Shown here: piece after piece, positions 56,638 through 64,000 of the stretch
How positions within the stretch are numbered: position 1 is the first letter of the stretch
Layout of the letters: each line of letters begins with the position of its first letter
From: Actinomadura terrae
GTDB taxonomy: Bacteria > Actinomycetota > Actinomycetes > Streptosporangiales > Streptosporangiaceae
Length of the DNA stretch: 64,000 nt
Direction of reading: 5' to 3'
NCBI RefSeq assembly: GCF_022751215.1
Contig: NZ_JAICDG010000003.1
Coordinates: 496,001-560,000, forward strand
Notes under the pieces: model-generated
Database searches by the model: none
Seen by the model: the letters and a program-made list of their open reading frames with translations, nothing else
Told to the model about the DNA's origin: nothing
Position numbers and translations under genes: made by a program

Positions 56638-59100
56638 ATGAGAATGAGTCGCGAGGGACGCGCCCGCGCGTGCGTCCAGGCGGCGAAATCTCGGGGAATC
56701 GCGTTGACGACGGCGGTGGGACACAGGGCCGATGGGCCGCGTACCGCCCCGGGAGCGCGACCCCTTCGCGACGGCGTGGTCGTCGTCATGCCCGCCTACC
56801 GCGAGGCGGAGAACCTCGCGGCGACCGTCGAGGACTTCCTGGTGACGCTGGAGGCCGCCGGCCACGACCACTGCGTCGTGGTCGTCGACGACGGCAGCCC
56901 CGACGCCACCGGCGAGATTCTGGACGGCCTGGTCGTGCGGTACGCGGGTCGGGTCATCGGCGTCCGCCACCGCGCCAACCGGGGGTACGGCGCGGCGGTC
57001 CGCACCGGCATCGCGGCCGCGCTGGAGTGGACCGACCTGCGGCTGCTGCTGCTCACCGACTCCGACGGCCAGTTCGCGGCGGCGGACCTGCCCGTGCTGC
57101 TGCGGTTCAGGAGCGAGGAGCGGGCCGACGCCGTGACGGGGTTCCGCCGCCACCGCGCCGACTCCTCCGCGCGCTGCCTCAGCGGGCGGCTGTGGACGCT
57201 CCTCAGCAGAATCCTGCTGGGCATCCGCAGCCGGGACGTCGACTGCGCCTACAAGCTGCTGGACCGGCGGGTCGTCGAGGGGCTCGGGCTGGTGGGCGAG
57301 GCCGCCGCGATCGACCCGGAGATCCTCGCCAAGATCAGGCGGCGGGACGCCCGGGTCGTCGAGCATCCGGTGGACCACCGCCCCCGCGCGCACGGCCGGC
57401 CGACCGGGGCGTCGCCGTGGGTCGTCGCGCGGTCGCTGCTGAGCCTCGTCCACGTGTACCGGATCCTGGTCCGCGACGGCTACGCGTGGCGGTGGGCGCG
57501 GTGGATGCTGCACCCGAGGGACCGCGTGCTCGCGGGGGTGACGGCGGCGGCGGTGGCGCTGTCGGCCGCCGCGCTCGCGCATCACCTCCGGCACGGCACC
57601 GTGCTCGCCTACAACGACGCCGTCTCGCACCTGCTCATCGCCCGCCGCGTGGTGGACAGCCCGACGGCGGGCGCGGCGCAGCTCGGCGGCGTGTGGCTGC
57701 CGCTGCCGCACCTGCTGGCGCTGCCGTTCGTCTGGCACGACGGCCTGTTCCACTCCGGCCTCGGCGGCACCGTGGTCTCGATGGCGGCCTACGCGGCGAC
57801 GGTCCGGTACGTGTACCTGATCGCGGTCGGCGCGGCGGCCGGGGCGGTGTCCGGCGGGCCGGTGTCCGGCGGGGCGCACGCGGGCCCGGCGCGCGGACGC
57901 GCGGCCGGGCGGGGCCGGGCGGCGGGCCTCGCGGCGGCCGGGCTGTTCGCGCTCAACACCAACGTGCTCTACCTCCAGAGCACGCCGATGACCGAGCTGC
58001 TCCTGTTCGCCTGCGTCGCCGCCGCCGTCCACCACCTCCAGGCGTGGTGCCGCACCGGACGGCACGCGCGGCTCGCGCTGGCGGCGGGCGCGACGCTGCT
58101 CGCCACACTGACCCGCTACGAGGGCTGGCTGCTCGCGGCCGCCGGAACGCTGGTGGTGGGATACGTCGCCGTACGCCGCTGGAAGTCCTACGCACGGGCG
58201 GAGGCGCACCTGGCCTTCTTCGCGCTCCTGGCGTTCAGCGGGATCGCCGCGTGGGCGGTGTGGGGCCATGTGATCTTCGGCGACGCGCTGTGCTGGTACT
58301 CCGGCGACTACGCCAAGCCGTCGCTGTGGGTGACGGCGGGCGACGCCAACGTCGGCGCGCCGCTCACCGCCGCGCGGACCTACGGGCTCGCCGTCGTCCA
58401 CAACCTCGGCTATCCGACGCTGCTCGCCGCGGCGGCCGGGCTGGCCGGCTACCTGTGGCGCGGGCGGCTGCGCCCGGCGGCGGTGGCGCCGCTCGTCCTG
58501 CTGGTCTTCGCGCCGTTCTTCGTCTACGCCCTCGACACGGGACAGCGGCCGCTGTACGTCCCGGAGGTCCAGGGCGCGTTCTACAACGTCCGGTTCGGCC
58601 TGGTGATGGCGCTGGCCGCCGCCGTCTTCGCCGGCTACCTCGTGTCGCTGGTGCCCGATTTCCACGGCTGCTGGCCGCGGGTGGGGGCGGCGGCCGGTGT
58701 CGTCGCCACCGTCCTCGCGGTCCCCGGGACCGCGACGCTCGCCGAACCCGAGCGGTGGCAGGGGGGCCCGCACCGCCGGGGGGTCATCGCGGCCGCGACC
58801 TGGCTGCGCGCCCACTACGACGGCGGCACCCTCCTGATGGAGAACTACGGGAACGAGGAGGTCGCGTTCCGGGCGCGCATCCCGATCGGACGCGTCGTCT
58901 ACGAGGGCAGCTTCCGGCTGTGGGAACGCGCGCTCACCGACCCGGCCGGGAGCCGCGTCCGCTGGATCTACGCGCGGACGCTCCGCGGAGCGCCGGACCG
59001 CACCTGGCAGGCGCTGCGCGACAACCCCCGGCTGACCGGCTACGCCCTCCTCTACCGGGACGCGACCCAGCGCGTCTACCGGCTGGCGAGGGCGCGATGA
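56638..59100 (+). CDS. GT2 glycosyltransferase fused to a polytopic membrane glycosyltransferase-like domain
   Basis: About 820 residues. Residues 40-250: a GT2 domain of dolichyl-phosphate-mannose-synthase type with VVVMPAYREAENLAATVEDF, VVVDDGSPDATGE, NRGYGAAVRTGI and LLTDSDGQF. The C-terminal 560 residues have about ten hydrophobic segments, with a loop (VLAYNDAVSHLLIARRVVDS) recalling GT39/ArnT-type enzymes that use polyprenyl-phosphate sugars. This suggests one protein that both makes and uses a lipid-linked sugar. Start is uncertain: ATG 56638 or 56644; a longer frame overlaps the terminator. Its stop overlaps the next gene by four bases. Confidence 0.8.
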   Translation: MRMSREGRARACVQAAKSRGIALTTAVGHRADGPRTAPGARPLRDGVVVVMPAYREAENLAATVEDFLVTLEAAGHDHCVVVVDDGSPDATGEILDGLVVRYAGRVIGVRHRANRGYGAAVRTGIAAALEWTDLRLLLLTDSDGQFAAADLPVLLRFRSEERADAVTGFRRHRADSSARCLSGRLWTLLSRILLGIRSRDVDCAYKLLDRRVVEGLGLVGEAAAIDPEILAKIRRRDARVVEHPVDHRPRAHGRPTGASPWVVARSLLSLVHVYRILVRDGYAWRWARWMLHPRDRVLAGVTAAAVALSAAALAHHLRHGTVLAYNDAVSHLLIARRVVDSPTAGAAQLGGVWLPLPHLLALPFVWHDGLFHSGLGGTVVSMAAYAATVRYVYLIAVGAAAGAVSGGPVSGGAHAGPARGRAAGRGRAAGLAAAGLFALNTNVLYLQSTPMTELLLFACVAAAVHHLQAWCRTGRHARLALAAGATLLATLTRYEGWLLAAAGTLVVGYVAVRRWKSYARAEAHLAFFALLAFSGIAAWAVWGHVIFGDALCWYSGDYAKPSLWVTAGDANVGAPLTAARTYGLAVVHNLGYPTLLAAAAGLAGYLWRGRLRPAAVAPLVLLVFAPFFVYALDTGQRPLYVPEVQGAFYNVRFGLVMALAAAVFAGYLVSLVPDFHGCWPRVGAAAGVVATVLAVPGTATLAEPERWQGGPHRRGVIAAATWLRAHYDGGTLLMENYGNEEVAFRARIPIGRVVYEGSFRLWERALTDPAGSRVRWIYARTLRGAPDRTWQALRDNPRLTGYALLYRDATQRVYRLARAR

Positions 59101-60578
59101 CGCTCGCCGGCGCCGACCCGGGGGACACGGCCGTCCTGGACGCGCCGCCGTGGGGCCCGGTGGCGCCCATGGACGAGGAGCTGAGCGCGCGCCGCACGCT
59201 CAGCCGCGGGCAGGCGGTCGTGGCGGTTGCGCTGCCGTCGCTGGTCGCGGCGGCGATGGCCGCGCACGCGCTGGCCGGGGTGGGGCCGCCGCCGGTCCGG
59301 TGGGCGCAGGCGGCGGTCTGGGCGGTCACCGCCGCCTACCTGCTGTCGCTGGTGTTCCGGACCGTGATGGTCGCGACCGCGTGGACCGCGCCGATGATCA
59401 GGTTCGGCGAGGACGAGCTGTACGCCGTCCCCGACGAGGACCTGCCGTCCTACACCGTCCTCGTGCCGCTCTACCGGGAGGCGGCGGTGCTGCCGTGCCT
59501 GCTCGACCGGCTCGCGAGCCTGGACTACCCCGCCGACCGGCTCCAGATCCTCCTGCTCGTCGAGGAGGACGACGCCGAGACCCGCGGCGCGCTGCCCGAC
59601 CTCGACGCGCCGTTCGAGGTCGTGCTGATCCCGCCGGCCCCGCCCCGGACGAAGCCGAAGGCGTGCGACATCGGACTGGCGCGGGCGCGCGGCGAGCTCG
59701 TCGTGATCTACGACGCCGAGGACCGGCCCGACCGCGACCAGCTCCGCAAGGCGGCGCTGGCGTTCGCGTCGCTGCCCGACCGGACGGTGTGCGTGCAGGC
59801 CGAACTCCAGTACTGGAACCCCTGGACGAACTGGCTGACCCGCTGCTTCGCCGCCGAGTACGCCACGACCTTCGGCCTGTGGCTGCGCGGCCTGGACCGG
59901 CACCGGCTCGCGATCCCGCTCGGCGGCACGTCCAACCACTTCCGGGGGGACGCGCTCGCGGCGCTCGGCGGCTGGGACCCCTACAACGTCACCGAGGACG
60001 CCGACCTCGGCATCCGCATCGCGCGCCGGGGCTGGGAGGTGCGGATGATGGACTCGGTCACCGAGGAGGAGGCCAACAGCCGCCTCGGCAACTGGATCCG
60101 GCAGCGCAGCCGGTGGATCAAGGGGTACATCCAGACGTGGCTCGTCCACACCCGGCACCCGCTGCTGCTGTGGCGGCAGCTCGGCACCCGGCGGACGATC
60201 GCCTTCCACCTCACGATGGGGTTCCCGACGCTCACCACGCTCGCGAACCCGTTCTTCTGGGCGCTGACGGCGCTCTACCTGTGCACCGGCACACGGCACG
60301 TCCAGGCCGTCTTCCCGCCGCCGGTCCTGTACGGCGGCGTCGTCACGATGGTCGCCGGGAACCTGCTGATGGTCTACTGCGCGATGGCCGGATGCCTGGA
60401 GCGCGGCCTGTTCCGCGCCGTGCGGGTCATGGTCACGATCCCGCTGTACTGGGGGCTGATGAGCGTCGCCGCGTACAAGGCGGTGTTCCAGCTCGTCCGG
60501 CCGGGCCGGCGGCACTTCTGGGAGCTCACCGACCACGGCCTGGTGGAGAGCGAGGCGGACCCGGGGGCGCCCGCCTAG
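59097..60578 (+). CDS. Membrane GT2 glycosyltransferase, cellulose/hyaluronan-synthase-like
   Basis: 493 residues. Two N-terminal membrane segments, a GT2 domain with LVPLYREAAVLPCLLD, EEDDAETRG, KPKACDIGLA, IYDAEDRPDRDQL, NVTEDADLGIR and RQRSRWIKGYIQTW (QxxRW), then about four C-terminal membrane segments. This is the architecture of processive beta-glycosyltransferases such as BcsA-like proteins, lacking a PilZ domain. It probably polymerises or transfers a sugar across the membrane together with the upstream enzyme (four-base overlap). Product unknown. Its stop shares CTAG with the convergent GroES-like gene. Confidence 0.88.
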   Translation: MTLAGADPGDTAVLDAPPWGPVAPMDEELSARRTLSRGQAVVAVALPSLVAAAMAAHALAGVGPPPVRWAQAAVWAVTAAYLLSLVFRTVMVATAWTAPMIRFGEDELYAVPDEDLPSYTVLVPLYREAAVLPCLLDRLASLDYPADRLQILLLVEEDDAETRGALPDLDAPFEVVLIPPAPPRTKPKACDIGLARARGELVVIYDAEDRPDRDQLRKAALAFASLPDRTVCVQAELQYWNPWTNWLTRCFAAEYATTFGLWLRGLDRHRLAIPLGGTSNHFRGDALAALGGWDPYNVTEDADLGIRIARRGWEVRMMDSVTEEEANSRLGNWIRQRSRWIKGYIQTWLVHTRHPLLLWRQLGTRRTIAFHLTMGFPTLTTLANPFFWALTALYLCTGTRHVQAVFPPPVLYGGVVTMVAGNLLMVYCAMAGCLERGLFRAVRVMVTIPLYWGLMSVAAYKAVFQLVRPGRRHFWELTDHGLVESEADPGAPA

Positions 60579-60895
60579 AGGTAGAGGCCGGTGCCGTGCT
60601 CGGGGCGCTCGCTGGCGATCGCGTGCAGGTCGCGCTCCCGCATGACCAGGTAGTTCTCGCCCTGGATCTCGACCTCGTACTGCTCGCCCGGGTGGAACAG
60701 GACGCGGTCGCCGGTCTTGACGATCCGCACGTGGTGGCCGACCCCGCAGACCTCGCCCCACACCAGGCGGTTCGCCTGCTCGACCGTCGCGGGGATCACG
60801 ATCCCGCCGGTGCTGCGGCGCTCGCCGCTGTCCTTCTCCATCTTGATCATGACTCGGTCGTGCAGCATCTGGACTTCGAACTTCGGTTCGGACAC
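60575..60895 (-). CDS. GroES-family co-chaperonin-like protein
   Basis: 106 residues of the GroES beta-barrel: HDRVMIKMEKDSGERRSTGG (with the mobile-loop region), IVIPATVEQANRLVWGEVCG, GDRVLFHPGEQYEVEIQG and NYLVMRERDLHAI. No groEL is adjacent. Shorter contact loops and the absence of groEL make it a stand-alone copy, found this way in many actinobacteria. The last base pairs overlap the convergent glycosyltransferase stop (CTAG). Confidence 0.88.
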   Translation of the reverse strand: MSEPKFEVQMLHDRVMIKMEKDSGERRSTGGIVIPATVEQANRLVWGEVCGVGHHVRIVKTGDRVLFHPGEQYEVEIQGENYLVMRERDLHAIASERPEHGTGLYL

Positions 60896-60905
60896 GCCGG
60901 GGAGT

Positions 60906-61817
60906 TTAGCCGTCCGCGCGGGTCAGGGCGTCCCACGCGGAGCCGATGATCTCCGGCAGGGACGAGCGGACCGGCCGCCAGCCGAGGTCGGCGCGGATCG
61001 CGGCGGCATCGCACAGCAGCAGCGGCGGCTCCGGCTGCGGCGGGCGCCGCAGCGTCGGCACGGCCCGTCCGGTGGCCTCCTCGACGGCGGCGACCACGTC
61101 GCGGACGGCCGCGCCCGTGCCGCTGCCGACGTTGTAGACGCGCTCCTCACCCGGGCCGACGGTCTCCAGCGCGCGAACGTGGGCGGCGGCGAGATCGTCC
61201 ACGTGCAGGTACTCGCGGACGGTGCCGCCGTCGCCGTTGACCTCCAGCCGGGGCGCCCGCCCGGTGGCGACCGCGAGGGCCTTCGGGATCAGCCGGGTCT
61301 CGTCGGGGTCGGGACGGCCGTCCACCGAGCCCGCGACGTTGAACGTCCGCAGCACGACGGCGCCGATCGCGCCCGTCCGCGCGTGGAAGCGGACGGCCTG
61401 CTCGGCGGCCAGCTTGGACGCCCCGTACGGGCTGGTCGGCGCGGTGCCCTCGGTCTCGGGGATCGGCTGCCGTTCGGGCGTCCCGTAGACGGCGGCGGTC
61501 GATCCGTAGACGACGCGCGCCGCGTCCACCGCCTGCAGCAGGTTCACGGTGCCCTGCACGTTGACGGCGAAGAAGCCGAGCGGGTCGGCGAACGACTCGC
61601 GGACGCGGGTCAGCGCCGCGAGGTGGCACACCCCGTCGTAGGGGCCGCGCGGCAGGCCGCCGGGGTCGAGCAGGTCGCCGGGGACCGGGCGGACCCCCTT
61701 GGGCAGGACGGCGTCGGTGCGCCGCACGAGGCCGTCCACCTTGTGTCCGGCGGCGACGAGCCGCCGCCCGACCGCGTATCCGACATATCCCGCCGCACCC
61801 GTCACCAGAATCCGCAT
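60906..61817 (-). CDS. NAD-dependent sugar epimerase/dehydratase (GalE-like)
   Basis: 303 residues, extended SDR. Rossmann motif RILVTGAAGYVGYAVGRRL, catalytic elements YGSTAAVYG and SPYGASKLAAEQ (Tyr-x-x-x-Lys), GDGGTVREYLHVDDLAAAHV of UDP-sugar epimerases. It likely epimerises or dehydrates an NDP-sugar, possibly supplying the nearby glycosyltransferases (inference). It starts 47 bases downstream of the SDR gene on the same strand. Confidence 0.88.
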   Translation of the reverse strand: MRILVTGAAGYVGYAVGRRLVAAGHKVDGLVRRTDAVLPKGVRPVPGDLLDPGGLPRGPYDGVCHLAALTRVRESFADPLGFFAVNVQGTVNLLQAVDAARVVYGSTAAVYGTPERQPIPETEGTAPTSPYGASKLAAEQAVRFHARTGAIGAVVLRTFNVAGSVDGRPDPDETRLIPKALAVATGRAPRLEVNGDGGTVREYLHVDDLAAAHVRALETVGPGEERVYNVGSGTGAAVRDVVAAVEEATGRAVPTLRRPPQPEPPLLLCDAAAIRADLGWRPVRSSLPEIIGSAWDALTRADG

Positions 61818-61864
61818 GCCCCCAGCATCCCGGACGGCCGCGCGGTGCCGCCGGGCGGTCGGGT

Positions 61865-62635
61865 TCAGGTCCGCCGCCGCCGTCCCCGGGTGGAGGACAC
61901 GCGCGCGGTCAGCTCGCGGGGCAGCAGCCGGCTCGCGCCGACGAGCGCCTTGTAGCGCAGGCTCGGGACGCTGACCCGCGCGCCGCGCCGCAGGTCGCGC
62001 AGCGCCGCGTCGACGACGGCGGCGTCGTCCAGCCACATGTACCCGGGGATGTCGGTCACGTCCATCCGGGCGCGCTCGTGGAACTCGGTGCGCACGAACC
62101 CCGGGCACAGCGCCATGACGTGGACCCGGCCGCGCGACCGTCCCGCCATGTCGGCGGCGACGCCCTCGCTGAAGTGCACCACCCACGCCTTGGACGCCCC
62201 GTAGGTGCTCCGCACCCCGAACGCGGCGACGGACGCGACGTTGACGACGCCGCCGCGCCCCCGGTCGAGCATGCCGGGCACCGCCGCGTGGGTGAGGCGC
62301 AGGACGGCCTCGCAGTGCACCCGCAGCATGGCCAGCTCCGCGTCCAGCGGCACGTCGGGGAACACGTTCCCGTGCCCGAACCCGGCGTTGTTGACGAGCA
62401 GGTCGACGCCGTCGCGGACGCGCTCCTGCGCGGCGGCCAGCCCTTGCCCGGTGGACAGGTCGGCGGGCAGCGCCTCGGTGTCCACCTGGTACCGCTCGCC
62501 GAGGTCGGCGGCGGCCCGTTCGAGGCGCCCGGCGTCGCGGGCGAGCAGGACCAGGTCGAACCCGTCGGCGGCGAGGCGGCGCGCGAACGCGGCGCCGAGC
62601 CCGGCGGTCGCTCCCGTGATGAAGGCGGTCGGCAT
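61865..62635 (-). CDS. Short-chain dehydrogenase/reductase
   Basis: 256 residues, classical SDR: FITGATAGLGAAFARRLA, NNAGFGHGN, VVNVASVAAFG and catalytic STYGASKAWVVHFSEGVA (Ser, Tyr, Lys). A NADP-binding pattern is suggested by LLARDAGRLE after the second strand. The C-terminus is Arg-rich (TRGRRRRT). Substrate unknown. Possibly in one operon with the sugar epimerase. Confidence 0.9.
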   Translation of the reverse strand: MPTAFITGATAGLGAAFARRLAADGFDLVLLARDAGRLERAAADLGERYQVDTEALPADLSTGQGLAAAQERVRDGVDLLVNNAGFGHGNVFPDVPLDAELAMLRVHCEAVLRLTHAAVPGMLDRGRGGVVNVASVAAFGVRSTYGASKAWVVHFSEGVAADMAGRSRGRVHVMALCPGFVRTEFHERARMDVTDIPGYMWLDDAAVVDAALRDLRRGARVSVPSLRYKALVGASRLLPRELTARVSSTRGRRRRT

Positions 62636-62676
62636 GCCCCGAGCCTACGGCCCCGGGCCCGCGGCGCCGGCGGGGA

Positions 62677-63351
62677 TCAGCCGAGCAGGCCGAGGTCCCG
62701 CGCGCGAAGACCGGCCTGGAAGCGGGAGTCGGCGTCGAGCAGGACGAGGATCTCGGCGACGCGGCGCCGGTAGGTGCGCAGCGACAGGCCGAGCCGGCGC
62801 GCGGCGGCCTCGTCCTTCAGGCCGCCCGCGAGCAGGCGCAGGATCGTGCGGCTCTGCTCGCCCAGCGCGGGCGGGCGCGAGCGGCGGTGGTCGGCGAGCG
62901 CGGCGGCCGTCTCCCAGGCCGCCTCGAACAGCGCGAGCACGCCGTCCACCACGCCCGGCGACCGGACGACGGTGTACTCGCGCACCCCCGCCACCGGCGG
63001 CCCGGCGAGGATCGCGACCCGCCGGTCGACGACGATCGTCTCGCGCGGCAGCGGCGCCGCGCAGATCCGGATCTCGGGGCCGCGCGCGGCCAGCTCCAGC
63101 AGCTTCCGCTCGGACTCCTCGTCCGCGAGCGCCGCCGGGGCGTAGAGCTTGCGGGCGCGCACGGCGGTCGGGGCGGGCGGCTCCCGCCGCCACCGCGCGA
63201 CGATCTCCTCGTGGACGCCCGGCAGCGCCCAGGTGCACAGGTCGTGCGCCGCGCAGAGGAACTCCTCCCGCGCGGCGAACAGCCGTCCGGCGCGCGCGGC
63301 GAGCTCCGCCTCGCCGCGCAGGACGACGTTGCGGTCCAGATCGACGCTCAT
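62677..63351 (-). CDS. LuxR-type regulator with C-terminal HTH
   Basis: 224 residues. The C-terminal helix-turn-helix is LGEQSRTILRLLAGGLKDEA then AARRLGLSLRTYRRRVAEIL. The N-terminal 150 residues resemble the sensor-like part seen in actinobacterial TrmB/LuxR hybrids (VHEEIVARWRREPPAPTAVR then LYAPAALADEE). Divergent from the aldo/keto reductase with 94 bases between starts, so control of that gene is likely. ATG at 63351 has no strong ribosome site. Confidence 0.82.
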   Translation of the reverse strand: MSVDLDRNVVLRGEAELAARAGRLFAAREEFLCAAHDLCTWALPGVHEEIVARWRREPPAPTAVRARKLYAPAALADEESERKLLELAARGPEIRICAAPLPRETIVVDRRVAILAGPPVAGVREYTVVRSPGVVDGVLALFEAAWETAAALADHRRSRPPALGEQSRTILRLLAGGLKDEAAARRLGLSLRTYRRRVAEILVLLDADSRFQAGLRARDLGLLG

Positions 63352-63445
63352 CGCGTCCAGTCTGCCACCGGGGTCAGGTCGCCGGAACTGGCAGCAAGTT
63401 GCCAGCCGTTCGCCGCCGCGCGGGCCCGGCGGCACAGTGGGGCGC

Positions 63446-64000
63446 ATGACGAAGATCGTTGATGACCGGCACCTCGACCTGGGCGGCGACCTGCGGATCT
63501 CCCGGCTGGGCTTCGGCGCGATGCGGCTGCCCGCGTCCACTCTCGACGCGCCCGCCAACGACCGGGGGACGGCCCTCGCCGTCCTGCGCCGGGCGGTCGA
63601 GCTGGGCGCGAACCACATCGACACCGCCGCGTTCTACTACCGGCACGGGCTCGCCGCGAACGAGCTGATCCGCGAGGCGCTGGGCCCCTACCCGTCCGAC
63701 CTGGTGATCGCGACGAAGGTCGGGCCGTACCGGGGCCCGGACGCCCCGACGCCCACCGGCCAGCTCCCCGCCTCGGGCCTGCGCGCGGAGGTGGAGCGCA
63801 ACCTGCGCGAGCTGGGCCTCGACCGCCTCGACCTGGTGTACCTGCGTCCCGGCGGCATGGAGGCTCCGGCGGACGAGCCGATCGGCGAGCGCTTCGCCGT
63901 GCTGGCCGCGCTCCGCGAGGAGGGCCTCGTCCGGCACCTCGGGCTGAGCCACGTGAGCACGGCGCAGCTCGCGGAGGCGCGGGCGATCGCGCCGGTCGCC
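63446..64000 (+). CDS. Aldo/keto reductase, N-terminal part (3' end outside window)
   Basis: 185 residues visible, frame open to the window end. SRLGFGAMRLP, GANHIDTAAFYYRHGLAANE (Asp, Tyr) and DLVIATKVGPYRG (Lys) are the aldo/keto reductase motifs. The fourth tetrad residue, normally His in the strand L-x-x-x-x-L-H, is Arg here (LDLVYLRPGG), a variant seen in some actinobacterial members. NADPH-dependent reduction of aldehydes or ketones is expected, but activity should be tested because of that substitution. Confidence 0.88.
   Translation, partial: MTKIVDDRHLDLGGDLRISRLGFGAMRLPASTLDAPANDRGTALAVLRRAVELGANHIDTAAFYYRHGLAANELIREALGPYPSDLVIATKVGPYRGPDAPTPTGQLPASGLRAEVERNLRELGLDRLDLVYLRPGGMEAPADEPIGERFAVLAALREEGLVRHLGLSHVSTAQLAEARAIAPVA

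Overview
The window is very GC-rich (over 70 % by eye) with strongly GC-ending codons, many GTG/TTG starts and four-base ATGA/GTGA overlaps. It carries a complete conservon (NIT-type sensor kinase, roadblock, DUF742, small GTPase), a DUF485-acetate permease pair, a LytR-CpsA-Psr protein and a lon gene behind an HspR-type HAIR operator. This points to the chromosome of a filamentous actinomycete, most like the Thermomonosporaceae (Actinomadura-type) or a related family. No rRNA, tRNA, IS element, phage or CRISPR array is visible.

Layout. 0-5.6 kb: end of a lipid kinase; a CRP/GlxR-like site before DUF485-actP; a metallophosphoesterase whose Shine-Dalgarno lies in a perfect hairpin; a DUF4234 protein. 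5.7-7.9 kb: family-A DNA polymerase without the 5' nuclease, plus a small unknown gene. 7.9-14.2 kb (minus strand): nitrate/sulfonate-type ABC operon (binding protein, two permeases, ATPase) with a benzoylformate-decarboxylase-like ThDP enzyme between permease and ATPase and an ECF42-type sigma factor at the end. 14.9-20.1 kb: the conservon. 20.2-24.7 kb: SGNH hydrolase and a three-module CbxX-type AAA+ protein. 24.7-28.8 kb: a NUDIX hydrolase fused to a class II terpene cyclase-like domain (DVDD motif), convergent with an ABC exporter. 29-31.8 kb: LCP cell-wall ligase, two tandem paralogous membrane micro-proteins, glutathione peroxidase. 31.8-37.1 kb: Ogt, a homocitrate-synthase-like enzyme divergent from an HTH-citrate synthase fusion, small membrane proteins, and a MarR-GNAT fusion with a perfect operator. 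37.8-43.5 kb: secreted trypsin-like protease, Lon, SDR-nitroreductase fusion. 43.7-47.9 kb: inositol-dehydrogenase-like enzyme with a FrcBCA-type sugar ABC transporter. 47.9-54.8 kb: TetR/SUOX-like divergent pair, split RibD pair, SbcD-SbcC. 54.9-64 kb: MarR regulator divergent from a secreted beta-propeller, two membrane glycosyltransferases, GroES, a sugar epimerase, an SDR, and a LuxR-type regulator divergent from an aldo/keto reductase cut by the window end.

How it fits together. The window is a mosaic of short operons: uptake and use of small carbon compounds (acetate, probably a 2-oxoacid, an inositol-like sugar), envelope and exopolysaccharide functions, protein and DNA quality control, and several regulator/enzyme pairs with readable operators. 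The most unusual items are domain fusions: NUDIX-cyclase, HTH-citrate synthase with an 18-bp hexapeptide minisatellite, SDR-nitroreductase and MarR-GNAT. Small 18-bp in-frame duplications recur at several places.
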